Notes: generated by a model from the letters alone, not told the origin. Shown: positions 49,961 through 59,356, counted from the first letter of the stretch. The stretch is 64,000 bases of DNA from Pseudomonas azotoformans (GCF_001579805.1 NZ_CP014546.1:372001-436000); one strand, 5' to 3'. Program-made: numbers and translations.

Positions 49961-50077
49961 CTACGTCAGCACTGACTGAGCAAGTATTGGGATCGTCCCA
50001 AGTGTTGCGGGCTTTTCCCACCCAGCGCGAGGTAACGCGTTGCGGGTGTAACAGGTCGGCGCGGATGTGCGCCTCAT
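49961..50077 (-). other. Possible leader peptide ORF upstream of ilvI
   Basis: A 38-codon reading frame in the ilvI leader starts at ATG 50077 and ends TAG. Its second half is rich in branched-chain residues (TLGTIPILAQSVLT), including the rare codon ATA; a TTA leucine occurs earlier. A small hairpin (TTGGGA-TCG-TCCCAA, 49987-50001) lies inside. A leader peptide for attenuation would look like this, but I find no strong ribosome-binding site and no clear attenuator with a T run, so the call is weak. Confidence 0.25.
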
Positions 50078-50127
50078 GATCTGCTGAGCGGGCCTGCTTC
50101 TGGCAGTCCCGATACAGCGGACTTTGG

Positions 50128-50156
50128 ATTCTTCTGTTTCAGGCCCTTCAAGTCAA
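50128..50156 (-). promoter_or_regulatory. Sigma-70 promoter of ilvIHC
   Basis: On the minus strand TTGACT (50151-50156), a 17-bp spacer and AAGAAT (50128-50133). This predicts a transcript with about 260 nt of leader before ilvI. The remaining intergenic DNA (49872-50293) shows no other gene. Confidence 0.6.
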
Positions 50157-50265
50157 GCAATAATTGCGCTTTTTTCCAACTAAGCGCATGAGAACGTAGG
50201 AGAAAGGGCTTTGAGGAGGGATAAAACTCGCCTGAATGTCGTCAAGCGGTAGAAATGTGCGCAAG

Positions 50266-50286
50266 ACTGCCGGAAAAACCGGCAGT
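50266..50286 (-). terminator. Hairpin after yqcC
   Basis: ACTGCCGG and CCGGCAGT form a perfect 8-bp stem with an A5 loop, 7 bp after the yqcC stop. There is no good T run, so termination strength is uncertain. Confidence 0.5.
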
Positions 50287-50293
50287 CAGGCAA

Positions 50294-50623
50294 TTAACGA
50301 GCGTCGACGATCAATTGGTCGAACTTTTTCAGCGCATTACGCAAGCCAAGGCTCTCTTGCGGGCGGTCGGCATAGACCATCTCGGCCATTTCCAGAATAC
50401 CCGAGGCATTGGGCAGCGGCAGGTCCTGTTCGAGGATCTGCTTCATGCGCACCAGGAAGATCCACTGCAACCACTGGTGGAAATCCAGGGTATCCACGGA
50501 AAACGGCTCGACACTGCCGAGCGCCTCGGCGCTGGGGGACACATCGTCCCACCAGCCCTGCACGCGCAACTCTCGCTCTATGAGCAACAACTGTTCGGCG
50601 ATGGCGGGAAAGCGTGCATCCAT
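50294..50623 (-). CDS. YqcC-family protein
   Basis: The 109-residue helical protein of the YqcC (DUF446) family contains QLLLIERELRVQGWWDDVSP and LDFHQWLQWIFLVRMKQILE. Function is not established; in enterobacteria yqcC neighbours truC. No signal peptide. The ATG at 50623 overlaps the stop of the upstream lipoprotein gene (TGATG), so it is translated from the same mRNA as mrcB and the TPR gene. Last gene of this unit. Confidence 0.85.
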   Translation of the reverse strand: MDARFPAIAEQLLLIERELRVQGWWDDVSPSAEALGSVEPFSVDTLDFHQWLQWIFLVRMKQILEQDLPLPNASGILEMAEMVYADRPQESLGLRNALKKFDQLIVDAR

Positions 50624-51357
50624 CAGAGGCTGACCTTGGCTTTTTGACGCGCCTGGGCAGCACCGGCGGCATCGCCTTGCGCGGCACGCGCGTCGCCAAT
50701 CAACGCCCACAGGCTGGCTTGCAGGTCGGGACGGCCGTTGGCGAGCGACAAGCCGCGACGGGCGAACTGCTCGGCCTGCGGTGCATCACCCTGGGCCATG
50801 CGTACCTGGGCCAGGCGATATAGCACTTGCGGCTCACGCGGCGCAACGCGTTGGGCACGCTCAAGACTCGACGACGCACCGTTCAAATCACCGCCCGCCT
50901 GCTGTTGCTGGGCAGTGGTCAACAACGCCAGCACCGGGCCATCCAGTTGCTCATCAGCCGACAGGCCACTGCCGTTGGACGAGGATGGAATGCCACTCGG
51001 CGTCGATGGCATGTTGTAGCTGCCCTGGTTGATCGGGGCCGCCTGGATCGGCGTGGTATCGATCGGGCCGGAAGTGCTTGGCCCTGGGGTCCATGGCTCG
51101 GCACTGATCGGTGCCGATGTCGCTGCGCCACCGCCTGGCACCATCACTACCACACCCGAATCCTGCGGCACCGCCTGTGGTTTGGCTTGGGCAGGACGAT
51201 TGGTCACGGTCTGGCGGAAACCGCCATTCGCCGAAATCCGATCGTTATTGGAGACGGCCGTGCTCGAGTCCACCACGGGAATGGAGCCGCGCTGCACGCT
51301 GGAGCAACCGCCGAGCAAAGCCAGAGCTGTAATAGCTGGAAACAACCACTTGTTCAC
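50623..51357 (-). CDS. TPR-repeat lipoprotein next to mrcB
   Basis: The 244-residue protein has a lipoprotein signal (ALALLGGCSS, Cys at about residue 18) and a Ser/Pro/Gly/Gln-rich low-complexity linker (about 60-130). Its C-terminal tetratricopeptide segment contains APREPQVLYRLAQVRMAQGD and APQAEQFARRGLSLA. It lies 16 bp after mrcB and may act with PBP1b at the outer membrane, but that is inferred from position only. Confidence 0.82.
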   Translation of the reverse strand: MNKWLFPAITALALLGGCSSVQRGSIPVVDSSTAVSNNDRISANGGFRQTVTNRPAQAKPQAVPQDSGVVVMVPGGGAATSAPISAEPWTPGPSTSGPIDTTPIQAAPINQGSYNMPSTPSGIPSSSNGSGLSADEQLDGPVLALLTTAQQQQAGGDLNGASSSLERAQRVAPREPQVLYRLAQVRMAQGDAPQAEQFARRGLSLANGRPDLQASLWALIGDARAAQGDAAGAAQARQKAKVSL

Positions 51358-51373
51358 TTGAAACCCTCTTTGC

Positions 51374-53699
51374 TTAATTCATCCAGCCCTTGACCCAATC
51401 CATCACCGATTCCGCATCTGCAGGGGCACTGCCACCGCACGCGGCGCCGGGTGGCGGTTCGCTGCCGCGAATATACGGCATCTGCACCGCGCCCGGACAG
51501 TTGGCATCGGAGCCCTGCCCCGTGTGTGGATCGATCCAGGCCTGCACGATGTTATCCGGCTGCGGCATATTCAACGGCAACGGGTCGGCCTTACGCATGA
51601 AACTGGTCCAGACCTGCAACGCACCGGTCGCACCGGTGAATGGCGTCTTGCCGTTATCGTCACGCCCCAGCCACACCACTGCCAGCACATCCTGGCCGAA
51701 ACCGGCAAACCAGCTGTCACGCGAATCGTTACTGGTGCCGGTCTTGCCCGCCAACGTCAGGTTCGCTGGCAGCACGCTGTAGACCGAACGCCCGGTACCT
51801 TCACGCATCACGCGCTGCATGGCGTTCTGGATCAGGTAGATGGAACCTGCGTCAAACCGCTGCTGAATCTGGAACGGGTAGCGTTTGAGCGGCTCGCCCT
51901 CCGCGGTCAATACACTGCGGATCCCGCGCATCGGCGTATTGAAGCCACCGTTGGCAAGGGTCTGGTACATGGTCGCAACTTCCATCGGCGTCATTGCGCC
52001 AGCGCCCAGCAGGATCGACGGGAAGGCAGGGAACTCACGGGTGACACCCAGCCGCGCGATGGTCTTGAGGACATTCGGTACGCCGACTTCAAGGCCCAGA
52101 CGCGACGTGGAAATGTTGTAGGAGTGCGCAATACCCTGATACAGGAACACCGTACCGTGGGAGCGACGGTCGAAGTTCTGCGGCGTCCACACCTGGCCAT
52201 CAGCCCCTTTGACCGACAGCGGATCATCCGACAACCAACTGGTCAGGGTGTACTTGCTCGGTTTTTCCAAGGCGGTCAGGTAAACGGCGGGCTTGACCAG
52301 CGAGCCGATCGGCCGCACCGCATCCAGTGCGCGGTTGAAGCCGGCAAAGCTAGCCTGACGGCTGCCGATCATGGCCTGTACTTCACCGGTCTCCGGGTTG
52401 GTCACCACCATGGCCGCTTCGACTTCATCAGAACCTTTGCGGCCCGTCAGGCGTTTGAAGGTGTCATTGACCGACGCTTCGGCTTTCATCTGCAGGATCG
52501 GGTCGAAACTGGTGAAGATCCGCAGGCCTTCTTCGGTCAAGTCTTCGTCGCGGTAGTCTTCACGCAGTTGGCGTTTGACCAGGTCGATAAAGCCTGGGAA
52601 GGAGCTGTCTGCCAGTTTGCCGCGAGTGGTTACACCCAGTGGCATTTTCTTGGCCGCGGCGACTTGTTCAGCCGTGGCAACGCCTTGCTGCTCAAGCACG
52701 TCGAGCACCAGATTGCGACGCTCCAGCGCACGCTCAGGATTGCGGCGCGGGTTGTAGTAGGACGGTCCCTTGACCATGCCCACCAGCAACGCGACTTGGT
52801 GCAACTTCAGTTCGGACAGCGGCTGACCAAAGAAGAACTGGCTCGCCAAACCGAAGCCGTGCACGGCGCGCTGGCCATCCTGACCGACGAATACCTCGTT
52901 GAGGTACGCCTCAAGGATCTCCTGCTTGCTGTAGTGCAGCTCCAGCAGCATCGCCATCATCGCTTCGGTGAGCTTGCGGGTCAGGCTGCGCTCGTTGGTC
53001 AGGTAGAAGTTCTTGACCAATTGTTGCGTCAGCGTACTGCCGCCCTGAGTCATCTTGCCCCCGGAAGTGTTCACCCAGACTGCGCGGGCGATCGACTTGG
53101 GCGAGACACCCCAGTGATGGTAGAAATCGCGGTCTTCTACGGCAACCAGGGTTTCCAGCAGATACGGCGGCACCTGATCGAGCTTGATCAGGATGCGGTC
53201 TTCAAGGTTTTTCGGGTAAATGCCGCCAATCATCAGCGGTTCGAGGCGAACCACCGGCAACTTTGAACCGTTGAGCGACGACAGTTCAGCTACATAATCG
53301 CCAGAGAAGCGCACGCGCACCGGCTGGGCTTTCTCCAGGCCCTCGTAGAACTGGAAGCCACGGGTATTCAGGTCGACAGTGTTACCACTGACGGCTGCGG
53401 CACCGGGACCGTTGCTCACGGGTTCGCGGCGGTAGCCCAAGGCGTCGAGCTCGGTAAGGAAGTCGTCCTTGCTCAGCTTCTGGCCGGTGAACAGTTCCAG
53501 CGGGCGTGCGTACACCTTGGCCGGAATGGTCCAGCGCTTGCCAGAGAACTTCTCCTGCACCACGGCATCGAGGTACACCGCAAAGCCAGCGAGTACTACC
53601 AGGCCCTACCAGGCCGAGCTTGAGCGCCCAGCCCAGCCAAGGGCGCAGGCCACGGGAAGGAGGTTTTTTACGGGAACGGGGAGATCGGGTTCGAGTCAT
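51374..53699 (-). CDS. mrcB: Penicillin-binding protein 1B, with an apparent frameshift near the N-terminus
   Basis: The protein is a bifunctional peptidoglycan glycosyltransferase/transpeptidase. The N-terminus (MTRTRSPRSRKKPPSRGLRP and the start of a membrane helix, GWALKLGLVG) is encoded from ATG 53699 in one frame; YLDAVVQEKFSG onward is in another. One base too many in 53601-53610 (GGTAGGGCCT on the minus strand) explains this; without it the helix reads GLVGLVVLAGFAVYLDA. The glycosyltransferase motifs EDRDFYHHWG and GGSTLTQQLVKN are intact. So are the transpeptidase motifs SLVKPAVYL, SYN and KTGTS. If the insertion is real, the product would lose its anchor. Confidence 0.9.
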
Positions 53700-53817
53700 G
53701 GCGGCGGATTATACGCACTTTATTGATGATCAACATGAGCCGAACAGCGGTTTGCACGACCGCTCGTAGCGGCCATAATGCCCGCCATGTTTTTCCCCAG
53801 ACTCTGAAGGATCGCCC

Positions 53818-55374
53818 GTGAGCCAGTCCCTGATCGCTGCCCTGCAAAACCCGGCTTTATACCCTCACCCGGTTGAAGCGTTTCAAGTCATCGAAACCCA
53901 TATTTCCTGGGTTGTCCTCACCGGCCCGTATGCCTATAAGCTGAAGAAGCCGATGAACTTCGGCTTTCTCGACTTCACCGATCTGGAAAAGCGCGGCCAC
54001 TTCTGCCGGGAAGAACTGCGCCTCAACCAGCGCCTGACCGAAGATTTGTATCTTGACGTGTTGCCGATCACCGGCAGTGCCGAAGCACCGCAATTGGGCG
54101 GCGACGGCCCGGCCATCGAATACGCACTGAAAATGCGCCAGTTCCCGCAGAGCCAACTGCTCAGCACCTTGCAGGCCAACGGTGAACTGACCAGCGCGCA
54201 CATCGATGAGATGGCCAAGCAAATCGCGCACTTCCACCTCACGGCGCCAAAAGTCCCGCAGGAACACCCGGCCGGCACCCCGGATGAGGTCATGGCACCG
54301 GTTCGCCAGAACTTCGACCAGATCCGTCCGTTCCTCAGCGACAAGGCCGACCTGACTCAGTTGGACGCTCTGCAGGCCTGGGCCGAAAGCAGCTTCGAGC
54401 GCCTCAAGCCACTGTTCTCCCAGCGCAAAAAAGACGGTTTCACCCGCGAATGCCACGGTGATATTCACCTGGGCAATGCCACCTTGATCGATGGTCATGT
54501 GGTGATCTTCGACTGCATCGAGTTCAACGAGCCGTTCCGCTTCACCGATGTATATGCCGACACCGGCTTCCTGGCCATGGACCTTGAAGATCGGGGCCTC
54601 AAGTCCCTGGCTCGCCGCTTTATCAGCCAATACCTGGAGCTGACCGGCGACTATCAGGGCCTGGAAGTGCTCAACTTCTATAAAGCCTACCGCGCCTTGG
54701 TCCGCGCCAAGATCGCGCTGTTCAGCATGCCGAGTGAAGCCAGCCCGGTGCAACGCGCCACGACCCTGCGCCAATACCGCAACTACGCCAACCTGGCAGA
54801 AAGCTACAGCACCATTCCGTCGCGCTTCCTGGCCATTACCCACGGTGTTTCGGCCGTTGGTAAAAGCCACGTTTCCATGCGACTGGTGGAAGCCCTGGGC
54901 GCCGTTCGCCTGCGTTCGGATGTGGAGCGCAAGCGCCTGTTCGGCGAACAGCAAGTGGAAAACACGCCACAGGCCGGCATCTATGCGGCCGACGCCAGTG
55001 CGGCAACTTACGCACGCTTGAATGAAATCGCCGATACCGTGCTACGCGCCGGTTACCCGGTGGTGCTGGATGCGACCTTCCTTAAACGCGAACAACGCGA
55101 TGCAGCGGCCAAAGTAGCAGAGGCCACCGGCGCGCCCTTCCTGATCCTGGATTGCAATGCGCCGCAAGCCGTTATCGCCAGTTGGTTGGCACAACGTCAG
55201 GCGGACAAAAACGATCCTTCCGACGCGACACTGGCGATTATCGAAGAACAACAGGCCAAGCGTGACCCGCTGACTGCCGAGGAATTGCTCCTCAGCAAAC
55301 GCGTCGAGACCAATGAAAGTGGCACCCTCGACGCGTTGGTGGCGCATATTCGTCAGCGCCTGCCTGGCCTGTAA
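53818..55374 (+). CDS. Two-domain kinase-like/AAA ATPase protein
   Basis: The 518-residue protein joins an aminoglycoside-phosphotransferase-like domain (about 1-320; CHGDIHLGNATL with the catalytic HGD, and FDCIEF with the metal-binding D) to a P-loop kinase-like ATPase domain (about 340-518; THGVSAVGKSHVS as Walker A, then VVLDATFLKREQRD). Such fusions are widespread in proteobacteria; the substrates are unknown and antibiotic resistance should not be assumed. GTG 53818 follows GAAGGA. It is divergent from mrcB. Confidence 0.88.
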   Translation: MSQSLIAALQNPALYPHPVEAFQVIETHISWVVLTGPYAYKLKKPMNFGFLDFTDLEKRGHFCREELRLNQRLTEDLYLDVLPITGSAEAPQLGGDGPAIEYALKMRQFPQSQLLSTLQANGELTSAHIDEMAKQIAHFHLTAPKVPQEHPAGTPDEVMAPVRQNFDQIRPFLSDKADLTQLDALQAWAESSFERLKPLFSQRKKDGFTRECHGDIHLGNATLIDGHVVIFDCIEFNEPFRFTDVYADTGFLAMDLEDRGLKSLARRFISQYLELTGDYQGLEVLNFYKAYRALVRAKIALFSMPSEASPVQRATTLRQYRNYANLAESYSTIPSRFLAITHGVSAVGKSHVSMRLVEALGAVRLRSDVERKRLFGEQQVENTPQAGIYAADASAATYARLNEIADTVLRAGYPVVLDATFLKREQRDAAAKVAEATGAPFLILDCNAPQAVIASWLAQRQADKNDPSDATLAIIEEQQAKRDPLTAEELLLSKRVETNESGTLDALVAHIRQRLPGL

Positions 55375-55467
55375 GAAAAATTTCTTGGTCGTGTCGTCTA
55401 CTTAGGGGGCACGGCCAAGCAATAGTGGCACTATAATGGCGTCATAAATCCAACAGGAGTCGCCGTC

Positions 55468-55812
55468 ATGAGTCACCCCAAGCTTCTTGATACGCCGCTT
55501 TACTCGCTCCTGCATAAAGACGATATCCGTGGCTTCAACCAGGAACGCCCGAAAGACGGGATCATCGACATGCGCGGTGGCGACTTCCGCGGGCTGGATT
55601 TGCGTGAGCTGAACACCGCTGGCGTGGATTTCACCGATGCCTACTTCCGCTCCGCCGACCTGCGCGGCCTGGACTTGCGCGACTGCCCACTGGAAGGCGC
55701 CAGCCTGGCCCATGCGCAGATTTCCGGAACGTACTTCCCACCAGAGCTGACCGCTGATGAGATCCTCATGTCGGTTAATTTCGGTACTCGCCTGCGCTAC
55801 CGCACCCGCTGA
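55468..55812 (+). CDS. Pentapeptide-repeat protein
   Basis: The 114-residue protein has about eight A(D/N)LxX-type pentapeptides between residues 38 and 86 (FRGLDLRELNTAGVDFTDAY, then FRSADLRGLDLRD and LEGASL). They would form one short right-handed quadrilateral helix. The short length is unlike Qnr/MfpA gyrase protectors. Function unknown. The ribosome-binding site CAGGAGT is 8 bp upstream. It stands alone, followed by a hairpin. Confidence 0.85.
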   Translation: MSHPKLLDTPLYSLLHKDDIRGFNQERPKDGIIDMRGGDFRGLDLRELNTAGVDFTDAYFRSADLRGLDLRDCPLEGASLAHAQISGTYFPPELTADEILMSVNFGTRLRYRTR

Positions 55813-55827
55813 ACCCCTCTGCTTAAG

Positions 55828-55853
55828 CCCCGGTTCGCGCAGCCGAGCCGGGG
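55828..55853 (+). terminator. Hairpin after the pentapeptide-repeat gene
   Basis: CCCCGGTTCG and CGAGCCGGGG form a 10-bp stem including one T-G pair, with a 6-base loop, 15 bp after the stop. There is no T run, so it may be a stabilising or rho-assisted element. The rest of 55813-56003 shows no gene. Confidence 0.5.
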
Positions 55854-56003
55854 ACTTCCCGCCTGCCTGACCTCGCCATTCTTATAAGCTTTAGGCCGTT
55901 TCCGACTAAAGAACCACGTTTTTCCTACTGAGCGCTACACTCCTTTGCAGGCTTGCCTGGTCTCGATACCCACCGCACCATTCGGCCGTCGCAAGGAGGC
56001 TTG

Positions 56004-56276
56004 ATGAACGATGAGCTGCAACACCTGAAAAACCTCGGCAAGACGTCAGCACAGTGGCTGCATGCGGTGGGCATCCACAGTGCGTCGGACTTGCGCCGCC
56101 TGGGTGCGGTCGATGCATACCGGGCCGTCCGGACGCGTGGGTTTCGCGCCTCGAAAGTGCTGTTGTATGCGATCGAAGGGGCTTTGATGGATGTGCACTG
56201 GAATGACATTCCTGCCGAGCGCAAGGAAGCGTTGAACCGCCAATTGGACGCGCTATCGGCACGCCAGAAGAATTAG
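56004..56276 (+). CDS. TfoX/Sxy C-terminal domain protein
   Basis: The 90-residue protein is only the TfoX C-terminal helical domain (LKNLGKTSAQWLHAVGIHSA and RTRGFRASKVLLYAIEGALM). The N-terminal domain of full-length TfoX is absent, as in many small Pseudomonas members. A role in competence cannot be claimed. ATG 56004 is preceded by AAGGAGG. It is followed by the PrrF small RNA. Confidence 0.88.
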   Translation: MNDELQHLKNLGKTSAQWLHAVGIHSASDLRRLGAVDAYRAVRTRGFRASKVLLYAIEGALMDVHWNDIPAERKEALNRQLDALSARQKN

Positions 56277-56354
56277 CTCGTCGATTAACCCCAGCATTTA
56301 CAGGCATTGTGAACAAGCGTTTGAGAAAATGCAGAGAACATGCAAAAACAAATG

Positions 56355-56386
56355 TTGACTCTCAAATGAGAATCGTTATGATTATC
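56355..56386 (+). promoter_or_regulatory. Promoter with Fur box of the PrrF small RNA
   Basis: TTGACT (56355-56360), a 16-bp spacer and TATGAT (56377-56382) form a sigma-70 promoter. Overlapping it, AATGAGAATCGTTATGATT resembles the Fur box GATAATGATAATCATTATC. Fur with iron would block the promoter, so the RNA is made in iron starvation. Confidence 0.82.
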
Positions 56387-56388
56387 AC

Positions 56389-56501
56389 AACTGGTCGCGA
56401 GATCAGCCGATAACTGAAAGACCATTGGTTCGGACTCTCAGATTATCTCCTCATCAGGCTAATCACGGTTATTTGACCCGGCTCTTGCCGGGTCTTTTTT
56501 T
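56389..56501 (+). ncRNA. prrF: PrrF iron-responsive small RNA
   Basis: About 113 nt. The 5' end ACTGGTCGCGAGATCAGCCG and the core GATTATCTCCTCATCAGGCT followed by AATCACGGTT are the conserved PrrF sequences. It ends in the terminator GACCCGGC-TCTT-GCCGGGTC plus seven T (56475-56501). PrrF pairs with mRNAs of iron-using proteins and lowers them when iron is scarce; antR and catechol-related genes are known targets in P. aeruginosa. Here there is one copy, unlike the tandem prrF1-prrF2 of P. aeruginosa. Confidence 0.9.
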
Positions 56502-56520
56502 GCCTGTAAGAAAGCCGCAT

Positions 56521-57288
56521 TCAGCGCGCAATGATCAGCGGGTGACCACGTTCAGGGTGTGGCTGCACCAGCACATCCAAACCAAATACCGCCTTCAACG
56601 GTTCAGGCTGCATCACCTGCGCCGGCGTATCCAATGCGTGTGGCCGCCCCGCCTCCAGCAGCAAAATCCGATCGCAGTAACGCGCTGCAAGGTTCAAGTC
56701 GTGAAGGATCACCAACACCGCCGCCCCTCGATCAGCAAAGGTGCGAATGGCTTGCAAGGTGGTGTGTTGATGCAGGGGGCCCAACATCGACGTCGGCTCA
56801 TCCAACAGCAACGTCTGCCCCGCCTCGCCCGGCCATAACTGCGCCAGCACCCGTGCCAGGTGCACCCGCTGACGCTCGCCACCGGACAGCGCCAGGTAGC
56901 TGCGGCCGCTCAAGTGGCCGACATCTGCCGCTTGCAGGGCCGCCTCAATAATCTCGTCATCGCGGGCTCGCCCGGTCTGATGAGGCAAGCGCCCCATGCC
57001 GACTACCTCTTCGACACGGAAAGCAAAGTCCAGCGTCGAGCTTTGCGGCAATACCGCCAGGCGCTGCGCCCGCTGCGCACCACTCCACTCGTTCAACGGG
57101 CGTTGATCCAACCACACCTTGCCTTGGTCGGGGTGCAGCTCACCGCACAATCCACCGAGCAGTGTACTTTTACCCGCACCATTGGGGCCCAGCACGCCGA
57201 GTACTTCCCCCGGTAACAGATCAAGCGTGACATCCGCCAACACGGTTTTGCGACCACGACGGATCTGCAAGTCTTCCACACGCAGCAT
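56521..57288 (-). CDS. hmuV: Haem ABC importer, ATP-binding protein
   Basis: The 255-residue ABC ATPase has Walker [10 protein letters not shown], the Q-loop in LPQSS, signature LSGGERQR, Walker B LLLDEPTS and the H-loop in LHDLN. It powers haem import through HmuU. The ATG overlaps the hmuU stop (TGATG). Last gene of hmuTUV, ending 20 bp from the PrrF terminator on the other strand. Confidence 0.93.
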   Translation of the reverse strand: MLRVEDLQIRRGRKTVLADVTLDLLPGEVLGVLGPNGAGKSTLLGGLCGELHPDQGKVWLDQRPLNEWSGAQRAQRLAVLPQSSTLDFAFRVEEVVGMGRLPHQTGRARDDEIIEAALQAADVGHLSGRSYLALSGGERQRVHLARVLAQLWPGEAGQTLLLDEPTSMLGPLHQHTTLQAIRTFADRGAAVLVILHDLNLAARYCDRILLLEAGRPHALDTPAQVMQPEPLKAVFGLDVLVQPHPERGHPLIIAR

Positions 57289-58325
57289 CAGGCTCGCCCC
57301 CGCAACAAGAGGTAAAGAAAAAACGGCGCGCCGATAAACGCAGTGACGATACCGATCGGCAATTCAGCCGGCGCCAGGGCAAGCCGTGCGACCAGATCGG
57401 CAAACAACAGCAGGCTCGCACCTGCCAGAACCGATGCCGGCAACAACACGCGATGGTCCGGCCCCGCCAGCAAACGCACCAGATGCGGCACCACCAGCCC
57501 TACAAAACCGATCATGCCCGCGGCAGCCACCGCTGCCCCGACGCCCAGCGCCGTGCAGAAAACCAATTCGCGCTTGAGCCCTTCCACATCGATGCCGAGA
57601 TGATTGGCCTCCGACTCACCCAGCAGCAAGGCATTCAACGCCTTGGCCCGGCGCGGCAACCACAGCGCCACGCCCGCGCTCACCAGCAACAATGGCCATA
57701 ACCGCGAATAGCTCGCGCCGTTGAGGCTGCCCAGGTTCCAAAAGGTCAGGGTGCGCAGGGTGGCGTCGTCGGCCAGGTAGGTAAACAGGCCCACCGCTGA
57801 ACTGGCGAGCGCCGTGAGGGCAATGCCGGCAAGCAGCATGGTCGCGACGTTGGTCTGGCCGTTACGCCGCCCCAGTCGATAGACCAGTGCAGTCACACCC
57901 AGCCCACCCAGGAATGCACACAGCGACAGAAGATAGGGGCCAAACGCATCCGGCAAACCGCCGAAAAACGAACCACCGACAATCGCCACCGCCGCCCCCA
58001 GCGCAGCGCCACTGGAAACCCCCACCAAGCCTGGATCAGCCAAGGGATTGCGGAACAGTCCCTGCATCGCCACCCCAGACAAGGCCAACACACCGCCGAC
58101 AGCCAAGCCCAGCAACGTGCGCGGCAACCGGATCTGCCCCAGAATCAGCTCAGCCTGCTCCAGCCCTTGAGCCTCAATCGGCAGCCCCATCAAGCGCAAG
58201 GCGGCTTTGAGCGTATCCAACAACGGTAAGCTGACCGGCCCCAGCGCCAAAGAAAGCCAGATCGCCAAGGCACACAACAGCGCCAGCCCAACAAACAGCG
58301 TCTTCGGTTTTACCAGAGTGGTCAT
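57288..58325 (-). CDS. hmuU: Haem ABC importer, permease
   Basis: The 345-residue FecCD-family permease has about ten helices, with [20 protein letters not shown] and the ATPase-contact loop [20 protein letters not shown] followed by PHLVRLL. It moves haem across the inner membrane as a dimer with HmuV. The ATG overlaps the hmuT stop by 4 bp. Confidence 0.94.
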   Translation of the reverse strand: MTTLVKPKTLFVGLALLCALAIWLSLALGPVSLPLLDTLKAALRLMGLPIEAQGLEQAELILGQIRLPRTLLGLAVGGVLALSGVAMQGLFRNPLADPGLVGVSSGAALGAAVAIVGGSFFGGLPDAFGPYLLSLCAFLGGLGVTALVYRLGRRNGQTNVATMLLAGIALTALASSAVGLFTYLADDATLRTLTFWNLGSLNGASYSRLWPLLLVSAGVALWLPRRAKALNALLLGESEANHLGIDVEGLKRELVFCTALGVGAAVAAAGMIGFVGLVVPHLVRLLAGPDHRVLLPASVLAGASLLLFADLVARLALAPAELPIGIVTAFIGAPFFLYLLLRGRA

Positions 58326-59200
58326 GGGGCTGGCTTGGCCTGGGACGGGTAGAACCCGGCAGACAGATCCGCGAGGCTTTGCGGTAAACGCGGCCCAAGC
58401 CCGCCGACCAGCAATGTAGGATCGACCTCAAATACCCGCCCAGCCTTGGCCGCCGGCGTGGACGCCAGGATCGGATTCTCTTTGAACAGTGCGGCACGCG
58501 CCGCATCACCGGTCAGGGCACGATCCGCAAACACCAACACATCCGGGCTCAACCCCGCCAACGACTCCACCGAAAACGGCTTGTACCCGGTATGGGTGGC
58601 CAGGTTGCGTCCGCCCGCCTGCTGCAGCATCCAGTCAGCCGCCGTGTCTTTGCCCGCGATCAGCGGCTTGCCGCCCGCATGACCCAGCAACAGCAATACG
58701 CCGGGGGCCTTTTGGGTGGCCTGAGCCTTGGCGACCCAGCGTTTCTGCTGGTTCAGCGCCTGCTCATATCTGGTAAACAATTCGTTGGCCTTGGCCTCAG
58801 CGCCCAGCAACTTGCCCAGGTGCTGAAGGTTGCCCTTCAACGTCGGCAAGTCAGGCTGCGCCGAGAACATTTCCACCTGCACACCTGCGCTGCGGATCTG
58901 CGCCAGTATGGGCGGCGGGCCCATTTCTTCAGTACCCACCAACACCTGCGGGCGCAGACTCAAGATGCCCTCGGCGGACAACTGTCGCTGGTAACCAATG
59001 CTCGGCAACGCCTTGAGGGACTCAGGGTGCTGGCTGGTGGTATCCACGCCCACTAACTTCGGCTCACCGCCCAAGGCCGTCACCCACTCCGACAGCGCCC
59101 CACCGGCACTCACCCAACGTTGTGGCAGTTCAGAGGCTTGCGCCCCAGGGTTGACCAGCAGTCCGACAACAAGCGCAATAGCACTGGCACTCAGGCGCAT
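58322..59200 (-). CDS. hmuT: Haem ABC importer, periplasmic binding protein
   Basis: The 292-residue cluster A substrate-binding protein has a signal peptide ending near GAQA (residue 22). It carries RWVSAGGALSEWVTALGGEP and GVDTTSQHPESLKALPSIGY, typical of HmuT/PhuT. It accepts haem from the outer-membrane receptor and hands it to HmuUV. The receptor and the haem-trafficking gene phuS are not beside it in this window. First gene of hmuTUV. Confidence 0.93.
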   Translation of the reverse strand: MRLSASAIALVVGLLVNPGAQASELPQRWVSAGGALSEWVTALGGEPKLVGVDTTSQHPESLKALPSIGYQRQLSAEGILSLRPQVLVGTEEMGPPPILAQIRSAGVQVEMFSAQPDLPTLKGNLQHLGKLLGAEAKANELFTRYEQALNQQKRWVAKAQATQKAPGVLLLLGHAGGKPLIAGKDTAADWMLQQAGGRNLATHTGYKPFSVESLAGLSPDVLVFADRALTGDAARAALFKENPILASTPAAKAGRVFEVDPTLLVGGLGPRLPQSLADLSAGFYPSQAKPAP

Positions 59201-59310
59201 AACAGGGTTTCCTTCCAGGGGCAGGGCCGCTCAAACGCTCATCAATGTGACAGATAACCCCTGCCCCGCATCGTATTGAGCGCCCGGTCAGCCAACGGGC
59301 GAAGCCGGCA

Positions 59311-59333
59311 TTTGATAATTGTTTGCATTTGAA
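59311..59333. promoter_or_regulatory. Weak Fur-box-like sequence upstream of hmuT
   Basis: TGATAATTGTTTGCATTTG matches the Fur box at about 11 of 19 positions and lies 110 bp upstream of hmuT and 24 bp upstream of the Rieske gene. Iron regulation of haem uptake would be expected, but the match is poor. Confidence 0.35.
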
Positions 59334-59356
59334 CGTCAAGGCACTTAAGGATTGAA

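Noticed and set aside
53818..55374. Aminoglycoside resistance gene
   Set aside because: Only the kinase fold is shared with APH enzymes; the fusion is a housekeeping-type protein common in proteobacteria.
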